64,000 nt of DNA from Actinomadura sp. DC4 (GTDB lineage Bacteria; Actinomycetota; Actinomycetes; Streptosporangiales; Streptosporangiaceae): contig NZ_JAUEQY010000017.1 in assembly GCF_030406325.1 (NCBI RefSeq), positions 62,001 to 126,000 of the forward strand, in the 5' to 3' direction. Within the stretch, counting starts at the first letter, position 1. Each line of letters begins with the position of its first letter. Below are positions 46,358 through 57,600 of the stretch, in pieces. The position numbers were made by a program, and so were the translations under genes. Under the pieces are notes generated by a model. The model was given only the letters and a program-made list of their open reading frames with translations, was not told the origin of the DNA and ran no database searches.

Positions 46358-46926
46358 CCCTGCTCGGCCGACTCCTGAAGAACCGCAGAGCAGGCGAGAC
46401 CCACACGGCGTGGAACCTGCCCGGCCTGCAGGGCCCCGAACTCCTGACCCTCACCAGCCGAAGCTTCGGCGACGGCGATGCCATGCCGCGGGAGCACGGC
46501 GCGAAGCCCATCGGCGGCGGCGACCTGTCTCCCCACCTGGCCTGGACGCCGCCGCCGCCCGGCACCGCGCAGCTCCTCCTGGTCGTCGAGGACATCGACG
46601 TCCCCGTGGGCAAGCCCGCCGTGCACTGCCTCGCCCTGATCGACCCGGCCGTCGAGCACCTCGACGCCGGAGCCCTCGACGCGCGGAAGCCCTCCGCGGG
46701 GGTGCGGGCGCTCCGTTCCACCATCGGACGGGGCTACCACGGCCCCGCGCCCATCAAGGGCCACGGGCCGCACCGCTACGTCTTCCAGCTGTTCGCCCTC
46801 TCGGCCGCCGTGGACAGCGCCCCCGGTACGACGCCGGTGGACCGGGCGCGGCCTCGCGCCCTCCTGCCCGCCATCACCGCACCCGTACTCGACCGCGGCC
46901 GGCTGACCGGCGTCTTCGAACGCTGA
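46354..46926 (+). CDS. YbhB/YbcL-type PEBP (Raf kinase inhibitor-like) protein
   Basis: A 190-residue phosphatidylethanolamine-binding-protein-like domain. It shows LTSRSFGDGDAMPREHGAKP, GGGDLSPHLAWTPPPPGTAQ, LLLVVEDIDVPVGKPAVHCL and the ligand loop GRGYHGPAPIKGHGPHRYVF. The family binds small anions or phospholipid head groups; bacterial roles are uncertain. Translationally coupled to the isochorismatase-like gene. Confidence 0.9.
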   Translation: MTLLGRLLKNRRAGETHTAWNLPGLQGPELLTLTSRSFGDGDAMPREHGAKPIGGGDLSPHLAWTPPPPGTAQLLLVVEDIDVPVGKPAVHCLALIDPAVEHLDAGALDARKPSAGVRALRSTIGRGYHGPAPIKGHGPHRYVFQLFALSAAVDSAPGTTPVDRARPRALLPAITAPVLDRGRLTGVFER

Positions 46927-46993
46927 CCCCGGCCCGTACCGGTCACACGGCGTCGTGGGCCAGCAGGCTGTGACGGGACCGCGCCGCCACCTT

Positions 46994-47037
46994 TGACACG
47001 CATGCTAGCACCTGCCAATATTTGTTAGCACGTGCCT
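46994..47037 (+). promoter_or_regulatory. Promoter TTGACA-N17-CAATAT with ArsR direct repeats
   Basis: TTGACA (46994-46999) and CAATAT (47017-47022) are 17 bases apart. The direct repeat TG-Y-TAGCAC-S-TGCC occurs at 47004-47017 and 47024-47037 (period 20), overlapping the spacer and the start point. The ArsR-type gene begins at 47047 with aggggg as ribosome site. Autoregulation by that protein is the simplest reading. Confidence 0.78.
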
Positions 47038-47046
47038 AGGGGGATT

Positions 47047-47397
47047 ATGGACACCTCGGACCTGACCGGAGACGAGCTGCTGCAGGTGCTGTCGACGCTC
47101 GCCAGCCCGCACCGGATGCGGGTACTCGCGGCGCTCGTCGACGGACGCGCCTATGTGTCGCAGCTGGCCCGGCACCTCGGGATCAGCCGGGCGCTGCTCC
47201 AAGTGCACCTCCGCAAGCTGGAGAAGGCCGGTCTCGTCACCGCGCAGCTCGAACTGTCCGACGAGGGCAAGGCCCTGAAGTTCTACGAGGCGGCACCGTT
47301 CGTCCTCCACCTCACCCCCGGGTCGATCGCCACCGCCGCGACGACCCTGACCGACGCCGCGGCCGGCCACGGCGCCCCACCGAAAGGATCCGAGTAA
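47047..47397 (+). CDS. ArsR-type HTH transcriptional regulator
   Basis: A 116-residue winged-helix protein. LLQVLSTLASPHRMRVLAAL, VSQLARHLGISRALLQVHLR and KLEKAGLVTAQLELSDEGKA are typical of ArsR/SmtB-like regulators; no metal-binding Cys pair is seen, so the signal is not a metal. First gene of a tight operon with a small membrane protein, a CDP-alcohol phosphatidyltransferase and a VTT-type protein. The next ATG follows its stop directly. Confidence 0.88.
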   Translation: MDTSDLTGDELLQVLSTLASPHRMRVLAALVDGRAYVSQLARHLGISRALLQVHLRKLEKAGLVTAQLELSDEGKALKFYEAAPFVLHLTPGSIATAATTLTDAAAGHGAPPKGSE

Positions 47398-47631
47398 ATG
47401 GACATCGCAACGGCAACCCTGCTGATTCTCGGTGCCATCGTGATCGCGTTGATCTGGTTCGCCGCGACACGGCTGCGCGCCGCCGACAGCGTGCACTACC
47501 GCACCGTCGCCACTCGCGGCGCCGACGCTCAGGAGGAGACGAACAAGCAGCTCGGCGACATTCAGGCGCAGCTGACCGACATGAACCGCCGGATCGCCCA
47601 GGTCGAACGCATCCTCCAGGACGCCGAATGA
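47398..47631 (+). CDS. Small membrane protein with coiled coil
   Basis: A 77-residue protein: one N-terminal transmembrane helix (ATLLILGAIVIALIWFAATR) followed by a short amphipathic coiled coil (EETNKQLGDIQAQLTDMNRR, IAQVERILQ). Begins immediately after the ArsR stop and overlaps the phosphatidyltransferase gene by 4 bases, so expression is coupled. Likely a membrane scaffold or subunit; no family recognised. Confidence 0.78.
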   Translation: MDIATATLLILGAIVIALIWFAATRLRAADSVHYRTVATRGADAQEETNKQLGDIQAQLTDMNRRIAQVERILQDAE

Positions 47632-48239
47632 CGGTCGTGGGCCTGCCGCGCCCGCCGGCCGGCGTGAGCGCGGCCACCGTCGTCAACGTGCCCAACGCCG
47701 TCACGCTCGTACGTACCGTCGCCGCCGTGTGTCTCGCCTCGGCCGCGATCACTACGAACAGCACAGCGCTGCTGGTCGCGGCATACCTGACGTACTGGGC
47801 CGGTGACGTCCTCGACGGACTCCTGGCCCGATCGCTGGGGCAGGAGACGCGGGCGGGGGCCGTGTTCGACATCCTCGCCGACCGTGCCTGCACCTCCGTG
47901 TGCGTGGCCGGAATGTTGATGACCAGACCCGGCATGGCGGTTCCCATCACCGTGTTCTTCATCCAGTTCATGGTGGTGGACAGCCTTCTGAGCCTGGCGT
48001 TCCTGCGCTGGCCGCTGCTGAGCCCCAACTACTTCGTCCAGGTCAGCGCCGGCATCCATCGCTGGAACTGGTCTCCGCCCGCCAAGGCCCTCAACACGGG
48101 AGCCGTCGTCGTGCTCGTCGTGGTGAGCACGTCACCCATCGCTCCCACCGTCTTCGCCGTGGCCGTGACGGTGGTCAAGGTGGTCTCTCTGCTGGCGCTG
48201 CTGCGCCTGCCCGATCCCCGCGCGGAGGATGCCCCGTGA
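47628..48239 (+). CDS. CDP-alcohol phosphatidyltransferase
   Basis: A 203-residue integral membrane enzyme that joins a CDP-activated lipid and an alcohol (or CDP-alcohol and lipid). The full signature D-x2-DG-x2-AR-x8-G-x3-D-x3-D is present in GDVLDGLLARSLGQETRAG followed by AVFDILAD. Six hydrophobic segments. Product (phosphatidylglycerol-, inositol- or other phosphate) cannot be told. Sits between a small membrane protein and a VTT protein in an ArsR-led operon, which implies regulated change of membrane lipid. Confidence 0.92.
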   Translation: MTVVGLPRPPAGVSAATVVNVPNAVTLVRTVAAVCLASAAITTNSTALLVAAYLTYWAGDVLDGLLARSLGQETRAGAVFDILADRACTSVCVAGMLMTRPGMAVPITVFFIQFMVVDSLLSLAFLRWPLLSPNYFVQVSAGIHRWNWSPPAKALNTGAVVVLVVVSTSPIAPTVFAVAVTVVKVVSLLALLRLPDPRAEDAP

Positions 48240-48757
48240 TCGCGGAGTGCGCGACCACGCTGCTGGTCGGCGCCGCTTCGGCCTTCCTCCCGGTGACCCC
48301 GGTCGAGCCCTACGTGATCGCCGTCGTCGCGACCACGGGCGGCGCCGGCTGGATCCTGGGGACGGCCGCCGGAGCCGGCCAGGCCGCGGGCAAACTGCTC
48401 ATCTTCCTGGCTGCCCGCGGCACTCTGCGCTCGGCATGGGTACGGCGGCATCTCACCCCGGCGGCACGTCGGCCCCGGCTCCGCGAGCGTACGAAGGCCC
48501 AGGCGCCGCCGGGCGTGGTCAAGCGCTGGACCACGAAGGCGATCACCCGGCTCGACCGGCCGCGGCAGGCCACCACCGTCGTCTTCACCAGCGCGGTCAC
48601 CGGGCTGCCTCCATTGCTCATCACCAGCGTCTACGCCGCCCGTACGTCGATGAGCGCAGTCGTGTTCGGCATGACGTGTCTCGCGGGCCGCGCCATCAGG
48701 TTCAGCCTGGTGGCGTCCGTACCCGGCCTCCTCGGTCTCCTTCACCTGCATCTCTGA
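48236..48757 (+). CDS. VTT-like (DedA/YqaA-type) membrane protein
   Basis: A 173-residue integral membrane protein. It shows AAGAGQAAGKLLIFLAARG and SAVTGLPPLLITSVYAARTS, then FGMTCLAGRAIRFSLV, the re-entrant Gly-rich halves of a small VTT/SNARE-associated domain. GTG at 48236 overlaps the stop of the phosphatidyltransferase gene. Proteins of this fold move phospholipids across the bilayer; pairing with a lipid-head-group transferase is suggestive. Last gene of the operon. Confidence 0.72.
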   Translation: MIAECATTLLVGAASAFLPVTPVEPYVIAVVATTGGAGWILGTAAGAGQAAGKLLIFLAARGTLRSAWVRRHLTPAARRPRLRERTKAQAPPGVVKRWTTKAITRLDRPRQATTVVFTSAVTGLPPLLITSVYAARTSMSAVVFGMTCLAGRAIRFSLVASVPGLLGLLHLHL

Positions 48758-48804
48758 CGAAGGCTCGGGGAAAGGGTTGGACGGGACGGTGCCCGGGCTT
48801 GTAG

Positions 48805-50412
<1,608 letters not shown>

Positions 50413-50480
50413 GCGAGGAGGGCCGTGCCCGTGCCGCCTCGTCGATCGGAGACTCCGCCGACGCGAGGCGGCCGGCGCGG

Positions 50481-51161
50481 TCAGCCCTTGATGATCCGGG
50501 ACTTCTCGGCGGCGTACTCCGTGTCGTCGATCTCGCCCTCGCGGTGGAGGCGGTCCAGTTCGACGAGCCGGTGGATGCGCTCGGTACCCGGTGACAGCGG
50601 TTCGGGCGCGGTGGCCTCGGCCCGATCCGCCTCGGCCGGAAGAGTGCTGAACGCCTCGACCGCCGCCGCCATCTCGTCCGTGCTCACGAAGTTCCGTCCC
50701 GGACGCAGGTCGACCGCGACCCGCCTGCGGTTGTGCGGTGCGACCGCGACGTCCACCGTCATGCCGTCGCGGACCCTGTCGTCGCAGATCAGGCAGGCGG
50801 TCTCGTACGGCGTCCGGCCCGGGACGCTCACGCGCAGGTGGTACCTCAGGATCGGGGCCGTGTTCCAGGCGTAGCCTCCCGACCCGATGGCGAGCGGGGT
50901 CCGCCCGGCCGAGAGGACGACCGCCCTCCCGCGTACGCCGCGCCGGAGCAGGCGCGGGTCGCCCATCATGATCGCCACGATCGCCAGGTACATCCCGTAC
51001 GCGAACGGCCCCCACCACAGCAGCATCACGACGACGACGGCGACGGGGGTACGGGCCGGGAGGCCGCCGACGCCCTCGATCGCGTGGATGAGCGGGACGA
51101 AGGTCAGCGACAGGGCGAGGAAGAGGAGCCAGCAGAGGAGTGAGATCCTGCCCACGGTCAT
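50481..51161 (-). CDS. Membrane protein with C-terminal SHOCT domain
   Basis: A 226-residue protein. Two N-terminal membrane helices (ISLLCWLLFLALSLTFVPLI, VAVVVVMLLWWGPFAYGMYL) extend into a third. A beta-rich cytoplasmic middle (residues about 85-175) follows, and the end is a SHOCT motif RIHRLVELDRLHREGEIDDT then EYAAEKSRIIKG. SHOCT is a short oligomerisation motif. ATG at 51161 with GGAAGG upstream. A palindrome like that at 3856 lies 31 bases before the start. Confidence 0.8.
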   Translation of the reverse strand: MTVGRISLLCWLLFLALSLTFVPLIHAIEGVGGLPARTPVAVVVVMLLWWGPFAYGMYLAIVAIMMGDPRLLRRGVRGRAVVLSAGRTPLAIGSGGYAWNTAPILRYHLRVSVPGRTPYETACLICDDRVRDGMTVDVAVAPHNRRRVAVDLRPGRNFVSTDEMAAAVEAFSTLPAEADRAEATAPEPLSPGTERIHRLVELDRLHREGEIDDTEYAAEKSRIIKG

Positions 51162-51468
51162 CGGGGCCGCCTTCCAGCACGGAGATCTATCTGTAGGAGA
51201 TCTTTCCTGTATGGACGGCAGATGCCGGGTGCCGGTTCGCGCCGGATCGTACGGGCCGACGGACGGCCGCTGCCCGGCGACCGGGCTCTGTTCCCGTCGC
51301 CGGCTGCGTGCGGCGGTACCCCACCAGCGCCCAAACGATTGGATCACTCGATAGCCTGCCCCGGTGATCCCTGGCTCCCGCCTTTCCTCCGGCCGGGCCG
51401 GCCACATCACCGACCAGCCGGTCGACGTCCTCACCGCCGGGCCGCCCGGCTGAGCCAGAGGAGCACCA
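51162..51468. other. Intergenic region with a TAGGAGATCT operator
   Basis: No gene could be supported here. tgtaggagatctttcctgta at 51192-51211 is an imperfect palindrome sharing gtaggagatct with the perfect operator at 3856-3875; it lies 31 bases before the SHOCT gene start. The right part should contain the promoter of the gene at 51469, but no clear boxes were seen. Confidence 0.5.
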
Positions 51469-51990
51469 GTGGGCATCAACCAGCGTTCCCAGATCGAGAT
51501 GACCGCGGAGGAAGTACAGGCGTTCGTCGCGTCCCAGCGCACGGCCACCCTGGTGACGGTCGGCCCGACCGGCCACCCCCACGCGGTGGCGATGTGGTTC
51601 GCCGTGCTGGACGGAGTGATCTGGTTCGAGACCAAGGCCAAGGCGCAGAAGGCGATCAACGTCGGCCGTGATCCGCGGGTGACGGTCCTGGTCGAGGACG
51701 GCCTCACCTACGACCAGCTCCGCGGCGTCTCCTTCGAGGGCCGCGCCGAGATCGTGGACGACCCGGACGCGCTCTGGCGGGTCGGGGTCAGCGTCTGGGA
51801 GCGCTACAACGGCCCCTACAGCGAAGAGGTCCGCGAACTCGTGGAGTTCATGCTGCACAAGCGGGTCGCCATCCGCATCGACGCGGACCGCACCCGGTCC
51901 TGGGACCACCGCAAGCTCGGCCTGGACCCGATACCCCTGGGCGGCACCACCGCCCCGGGCTCGGGGTCCGGCCCCCTCACGAGCGGGTGA
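51469..51990 (+). CDS. PPOX-class F420/FMN-dependent oxidoreductase
   Basis: A 173-residue split-barrel flavoprotein (pyridoxamine-5'-phosphate-oxidase-like, F420/FMN type). ATLVTVGPTGHPHAVAMWFA, VIWFETKAKAQKAINVGRDP and RVTVLVEDGLTYDQLRGVSF are the family blocks; the C-terminus RTRSWDHRKLGL closes the fold. GTG at 51469 with gaggagc upstream. Actinomycete members commonly use F420 and reduce small aromatic compounds; substrate unknown. Confidence 0.88.
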   Translation: MGINQRSQIEMTAEEVQAFVASQRTATLVTVGPTGHPHAVAMWFAVLDGVIWFETKAKAQKAINVGRDPRVTVLVEDGLTYDQLRGVSFEGRAEIVDDPDALWRVGVSVWERYNGPYSEEVRELVEFMLHKRVAIRIDADRTRSWDHRKLGLDPIPLGGTTAPGSGSGPLTSG

Positions 51991-52009
51991 TCAGGGGCCG
52001 GACGCCAGG

Positions 52010-52381
52010 TCAGCCGAAGTTGACCAGGACCGGCGCCGTGGTGGTGCCTTCGGCGCCGCCCGTCCAGCCGGTGCCGGCCGAAAAGTGCGCCGTGCCCACG
52101 TAGAAAGAGTCCTGCGGGTGGGTGTTCCACAGCCCGTAGACCTTGGCGTACGTGCTGCCGTTGATCAGGGAGATCTGCTGGCACTCTCCCGGGAACGCCA
52201 CAGTGGTCGAGAAGCCGCCCTGCTGGGGGACTTCGCCGTAGGCGCTGTAGTTGCCGTAGGCGCAGATCTTGAACGTGTGCGGCACCGCCGCCGCGGCCGG
52301 GACCGCCGCCGCCGCGATCCCGAAGCCGGTCAAGGCCACGGCCGCGACGGCCACCCGGGCACCCTTGGACGTCTTGCTCAT
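52010..52381 (-). CDS. Small secreted protein
   Basis: A 123-residue protein with a Sec signal peptide (basic start MSKTSKGARVAV, hydrophobic core AAVALTGFGIAAAAVPAA, cleavage after AAA near residue 32). The mature part of about 90 residues is beta-rich with two cysteines (FKICAYGNYSAYGEV, FPGECQQISLING) that could form a disulfide. It resembles other small secreted actinomycete proteins of unknown role. Confidence 0.78.
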   Translation of the reverse strand: MSKTSKGARVAVAAVALTGFGIAAAAVPAAAAVPHTFKICAYGNYSAYGEVPQQGGFSTTVAFPGECQQISLINGSTYAKVYGLWNTHPQDSFYVGTAHFSAGTGWTGGAEGTTTAPVLVNFG

Positions 52382-52483
52382 GCTCGTCGCTCCTTCTGTC
52401 GGATACAGGGGGTATACAAGTCACACGGAACCCCTGCCCGGCGAAGTTCACATGTCGTGGACAAATCCCGTGCGCAATTTCGG

Positions 52484-53506
52484 TCAGGCGGCGGCGCGTT
52501 CGCCGGCGGGGCGGCGGCGCAGGGGCGTCCGCTGGAGGGCCGGTGGGACGTACGCCTGGTCGAGTGTGCCGACGTCGGTGCCCGGGGGGACGATCTCGTC
52601 GATGCGGTCGAGGATGTCGTCGGTGAGTGCCACGTCGATGCCGGCGAGAAGCGTGTCGAGGTGGCTCATCGTACGGACGCCGACGAGCGCGCTGGTCACG
52701 TCCGGATGGGAGATCGCGAACGCCATGGCCAGGTGGGTCATCGGCAGGCCCGCCTCCTCGGCGAGGGAGACGAACCGCTCGACGGTGTCGAGGCGGCGCT
52801 CGTCGTCGAGGTGCTGGATGAGGCCCGCGCGGCGGAGTTCGTTCCGCCGGCCCTTGCGGACGCGCCCGGTGAGCAGTCCCTGCCCGAGCGGGCCCCACAC
52901 CAGCGTGCCCATTCCGTGGCGCCGGGCGGTCGGCAGCATCTCGCGTTCGATGCCGCGGTTGAGCAGGGAGTACGGCGGCTGTTCCGTGTGGAACCGTTCC
53001 AGCCCGCGCCGCGTGGCCGCCCACTGGGCCTCGACGATGTCGGACGCCGGCATCGCGGACGTCCCGATCGCGCGGACCTTCCCGCTGTGGACCAGGTCCG
53101 AGAGCGCCGAGAGCGTCTCTTCGATGTCGGTCTCAGGGTCCGGCCGGTGGATCTGGTAGAGGTCGATGTGGTCGGTCCGCAGGCGGCGTAGCGAGTTCTC
53201 GACGGCGGTCATGATCCAGCGCCGTGAGGCGCCCTGCCGGTTGGGGTCATCGCCCATCGGGCGGCTCACCTTGGTCGCGAGGACGACGTCGTCCCGTCGC
53301 GCCTTGAGCGCCCTGCCGACGATCTCCTCGGAGTCGCCGTAGGCGTCGGCGGTGTCGATGAGGTTGATGCCCGCGTCCAGCGCCTTGTGGATGATGCGGG
53401 CCGAGTCGTCGGGGTCGGGGTTGCCGATGGACGTGGCGAACATCAGTGTGCCGAGCGCGTAGGGGCTGACCTTGATCCCGGTCCGGCCGAGCGTGCGGTA
53501 TCGCAT
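52484..53506 (-). CDS. Aldo/keto reductase
   Basis: A 340-residue (beta/alpha)8 reductase of the AKR superfamily. It has MRYRTLGRTGIKVSPYALGT, AGINLIDTADAYGDSEEIVG (Asp and Tyr of the catalytic set), VVLATKVSRPMGDDPNRQGA (Lys), HIDLYQIHRPDPETDIEETL (His) and the C-terminal cofactor region VTSALVGVRTMSHLDTLLAG. Uses NADPH to reduce carbonyls. Divergent from an MmyB-type regulator. Confidence 0.93.
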   Translation of the reverse strand: MRYRTLGRTGIKVSPYALGTLMFATSIGNPDPDDSARIIHKALDAGINLIDTADAYGDSEEIVGRALKARRDDVVLATKVSRPMGDDPNRQGASRRWIMTAVENSLRRLRTDHIDLYQIHRPDPETDIEETLSALSDLVHSGKVRAIGTSAMPASDIVEAQWAATRRGLERFHTEQPPYSLLNRGIEREMLPTARRHGMGTLVWGPLGQGLLTGRVRKGRRNELRRAGLIQHLDDERRLDTVERFVSLAEEAGLPMTHLAMAFAISHPDVTSALVGVRTMSHLDTLLAGIDVALTDDILDRIDEIVPPGTDVGTLDQAYVPPALQRTPLRRRPAGERAAA

Positions 53507-53639
53507 GTGAAGTCGTCCTCTCCGCTGTTCTGAAGTGCTTCCCAGCGTGCGGCGGTCCGGGCGCCGGCGGGAGAGACGTCCTTATCCGGGGACGGGCGGT
53601 CCCTGGCTGCGTCCGGTGCTCCGGGGGCATGGTGGAGAT

Positions 53640-54491
53640 GTGGACCGAACCGAACTGGCCGACTTCCTGCGGCACTGCCGTGCCCGGCTCGTCCCTGCCG
53701 ACGTGGGGCTGTCGCCGGGCGCGCGGCGCCGTACCCCGGGACTGCGCCGCGAGGAGGTGGCGCAGCTCGCGGGCATGTCCACCGACCACTACACGCGGCT
53801 GGAGCAGGCCAGGGGATCGCGTCCGTCCCGCCAGATGCTCGCCGCCGTCGCCCGCGCGCTGCGGCTGACCGGCGACGAGCGGGACCACCTCTTCCACCTG
53901 GCCGGCGAGGAGCCCGCGCGCAACCGGCCGGCCTCGGAGCACGTACGCCCCGGCCTGCTGCTCGTCCTCGACCGGCTGACCGACACTCCCGCCCAGGTGG
54001 TGAACGACCGCGGTGACGTCCTCGCGCAGAACCTGATGGCCAAGGCGCTCCACGGCGACGCGTCCGCCCGCCCCGAGGCGGAGCGCAACGCCGCCTGGCG
54101 CTACTTCACCGACCCCTCCGCGCGGCAGCTCTTCCCGGCCGAGGACCGTGACCGGGGCGCCCGCGCGGTGGTGGCGGATCTGCGCGCCACGCTCGCCCGC
54201 CGCCCGGACGACGCGCGGCTGGCCGGGCTCGTACGCCGGCTCCGCGCCCGCAGTGAGGAGTTCGCGGCGCTGTGGGACGCCCACCACGTCGCCGTGCGCC
54301 GCTCCGACGTCAAACGTTTCCTGCACCCGGTCGTCGGCCTGCTGGAGCTGGATTGTGAGGTGCTGCTGAACCCGGAGCACGACCAGCGGCTGGTCCTCTA
54401 CACGGCCCGTCCGGGCACCACGTCGTACGAGCGGCTGGAGCTGCTGCGGGTGGTCGGCCTCCAGGACCTGACCCAGGGCGGAGGCGGCTGA
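53640..54491 (+). CDS. XRE-family regulator with MmyB-like ligand-binding domain
   Basis: A 283-residue regulator, paralogous to the one at 12090. LADFLRRHCRARLV-like start, RRRTPGLRREEVAQLAGMST and DHYTRLEQARGSRPSRQMLA are the HTH; the rest is the MmyB-type domain (LLELDCEVLLNPEHDQRLVL). GTG at 53640 with ggagat upstream. It controls the divergent aldo/keto reductase by analogy with the first pair. It also stands directly at the left edge of the PKS genes, but nothing ties it to them. Confidence 0.92.
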   Translation: MDRTELADFLRHCRARLVPADVGLSPGARRRTPGLRREEVAQLAGMSTDHYTRLEQARGSRPSRQMLAAVARALRLTGDERDHLFHLAGEEPARNRPASEHVRPGLLLVLDRLTDTPAQVVNDRGDVLAQNLMAKALHGDASARPEAERNAAWRYFTDPSARQLFPAEDRDRGARAVVADLRATLARRPDDARLAGLVRRLRARSEEFAALWDAHHVAVRRSDVKRFLHPVVGLLELDCEVLLNPEHDQRLVLYTARPGTTSYERLELLRVVGLQDLTQGGGG

Positions 54492-54690
54492 CCTCGGCAT
54501 AATCGGCCCGCCTCGCTTTATCGGCGCTTAAGACCTGCGAATGCGTCGTACGCGACGAACCCCCTAATATCAGGGTCCTATCCGATCTTGACCACGGTGG
54601 CTAAACCGACAGGTTCGCTTATTCGTCAATAGCGCGGACGGCCGGGCGGCGCGCCGGAACAAGTCTCTGTGCGATGGCGGGGGTTGCGAC
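54492..54690 (+). promoter_or_regulatory. PKS upstream region with a 14-bp imperfect palindrome
   Basis: A 199-base gap of lower GC than its neighbours, containing the promoter of the PKS gene. ccctaatatcaggg at 54562-54575 is a palindrome with two mismatched positions. TTGACC follows at about 54588, but no convincing -10 box at the right distance. The ggcggggg 8 bases before ATG at 54691 is the ribosome site. Confidence 0.45.
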
Positions 54691-57600
54691 ATGCCGGCCG
54701 AGTCGGGCGACAGGATGGTCGAGGCGCTGCGCGCCGCCCTGAAAGAGACCGAAAGCCTCAAGCGGCGTAATCGCCGGCTCGTCGCCGCGGCGCGTGAACC
54801 GGTGGCGATCGTCGGAATGGCGTGCCGTTTTCCGGGTGGGGTGGATTCGCCGGACGCGCTGTGGCGGCTGGTCGACTCCGCCGCCGACGCGATCGGCGAC
54901 TTCCCGGCCGACCGCGGCTGGGACGTCGAGGGCCTGTACGACCCCGATCCCGACGCGGCCGGGAAGACCTACACCCGCAAGGGCGGCTTCCTGCACGACG
55001 CGCCGGACTTCGACGCGGAGTTCTTCGGCATCTCGCCGCGCGAGGCGCTCTCGATGGACCCGCAGCAGCGGCTGCTGCTCGAATGCGCGTGGGAGGCGTT
55101 CGAGTCGGCCGGCCTGCCCGCGGAGGCGCTGCGCGGCAGCCGTACCGGCGTGTTCGCGGGCGTGATGCACGAGGACTACGGCACGTTCGCGCCCCTCGGC
55201 AGCGGAGGCGAGGGCTACCGGCTGACCGGCCGGGTCTCGAGCGTCGCCTCCGGCCGGATCTCCTACGTCTTCAGCCTGGAGGGCCCGGCGGTGACGCTCG
55301 ACACCGCATGCTCCTCCTCGCTGGTGGCGCTGCACCTGGCGGTGCAGTCGCTGCGGCGCGGGGAGTGCTCGATGGCTCTCGCCGGCGGGGCGACCGTGAT
55401 GGCCACGCCCGGCGCGTTCGTGGAGTTCTCCCGGCAGCGCGGGCTGTCCGCCGACGGCCGCTGCAAGGCGTTCGGCGCGGACGCGGACGGCACGGGCTGG
55501 TCGGAGGGCGCGGGCTGGCTCCTCGTGGAGCGTCTGTCGGACGCGCGCCGAAACGGCCACCGGGTCCTCGCGGTCGTCCGCGGTTCCGCGGTGAACCAGG
55601 ACGGCGCGAGCAACGGCCTGACCGCCCCGAACGGCCCGTCGCAGGAACGCGTGATCCGCGCCGCCCTCGCCGACGCCGGGCTGGAGACCGCCGACGTGGA
55701 CGCCGTCGAGGCGCACGGGACCGGTACGAGGCTCGGTGACCCGATCGAGGCGGGCGCGCTGCAGGCGACGTACGGCCGGGGCCGCGACCGGCCGCTCCAC
55801 CTCGGCTCGGTCAAGTCGAACCTCGGCCACGCGCAGGCCGCCGCCGGCGTCGCCGGCGTGGTGAAGATGGTCCAGGCGCTGCGGCACGAGACGCTGCCGC
55901 GCACGCTGCACGCCGAGGAGCCCACGCCGCACGTCGACTGGGACTCCGGCGCGGTGACGCTCGTACGCGAGCCGGTCGCCTGGCCGCGCGGCGAGCGCGT
56001 ACGCCGCGCCGGGATCTCCTCGTTCGGCATCAGTGGCACCAATGCGCACGTGATCCTGGAAGAAGCACCTGCAGAGGCGGCCGCGCCGGGTGGCGAGCCG
56101 GCGGCGGCACCGGGCGCCGTCCTCCCGGTCTCGGCGTTCGGGCCGGCGGCGCTGCGCGCCCAGGCGGAACGGCTGCACACGCTGCTGACCGGCGACGATG
56201 CTCCCGAAGTCGCGGACGTGGGCTACTCGCTGACGCGCCGCGCGGTGCTCGGGCACCGGGCGGTCGTGCTCGGCGACGCGAAGGCCGGGCTGGCCGCGCT
56301 GCGTGCCGGCGAGCGGTCGCCGGACGTGGTGACCGGCGAGGCCGGGGCGGTCGGGCGGACCGTGTTCGTCTTCCCCGGCCAGGGCTCGCAGTGGCGCGGG
56401 ATGGCGGCCGGGCTGCTGGCCGAGTCCCCGGTGTTCCGCGCGCGGCTGGCCGAGTGGGGCGCGGCGCTGTCGCCGTACCAGGACTGGTCCCTCGAGGCGG
56501 TGATCCGCGGCGACGAGGGCGCGCCGGCCCTGGACCGCGTGGACGTCGTGCAGCCCGCGCTGTTCGGCGTCATGGTGTCGCTGGCGGCGGTGTGGGAGTC
56601 CTTCGGCGTCGTCCCGGAGGCGGTCGTCGGGCATTCGCAGGGTGAGATCGCGGCGGCGTACGTCGCGGGCGCGCTGTCCATCGAGGACGCCGCCAAGGTC
56701 GTGGCGCTGCGGGCGAAGGCGCTGCGGGAGCTGTCCCACTCGGGCGCCATGGCCTCGATCGCGCTACCGCTTGCCGTCGTACGCGAACGGCTGGCCGGCG
56801 GGCTGGAGATCGCCGGGGTGAACGGCCCCTCCGCGACCGTCGTCACCGGCGACCCGGTCGCCGTACGCGAGCTGATGGCGGCGTGCGAGGCCGAGGGCGT
56901 ACGCGCCCGGCTGGTCCTGATCGACTACGCCTCGCACTCCGTGCACGTCGAGCCGCTGCGCGAGCTGCTGGCGGCCGAGCTGGCCGGCGTACGCGCGCTG
57001 CCGGGGCGGATCCCGGTGTACTCCACGGTCACCGGCGGGCCGCTTCCCGGGACCGAGCTGGGGGCGGCGTACTGGTACCGCAACCTGCGTGAGCCGGTGC
57101 GATTCGAGGACGCGACGCGGGCGCTGCTCGCCGACGGGCACCGGGCGTTCGTGGAGTGCAGCCCGCACCCGCTGCTGACCTACGGGGTCGAGCAGACTCT
57201 GGACGACGCCGCGACCGGCCGCACCGTCGTGACCGGCTCGCTGTGCCGCGGCGCGGGCGGCGCCGCCGACTTCCTGCGTTCGGCCGCGCACGCCCACGTC
57301 AGCGGGCTGAACGTCGACTGGGGCCGCGCGTTCGGACCCGGCCGCGCCCACGTCGGCCTGCCCTCCTACCCGTTCCAGCGCCGCCCGTACTGGCTCGCCG
57401 CCGGGACGGACCTCGCCGGGCCCGGCGCCCATCCGCTGGCCGGCGCCACGGTCACGCTCGCCGACGACGGCGGATGCGTGCTCACCGGGCGGCTGTCGCT
57501 GCGCGACCAGCCGTGGCTGGCCGACCACGCCGTCCTCGGCCGCGCGGTGCTGCCCGGCGCGGCCGCGGTCGAGATGGCGCTGCGCGCGGGCGCCGAGTGC

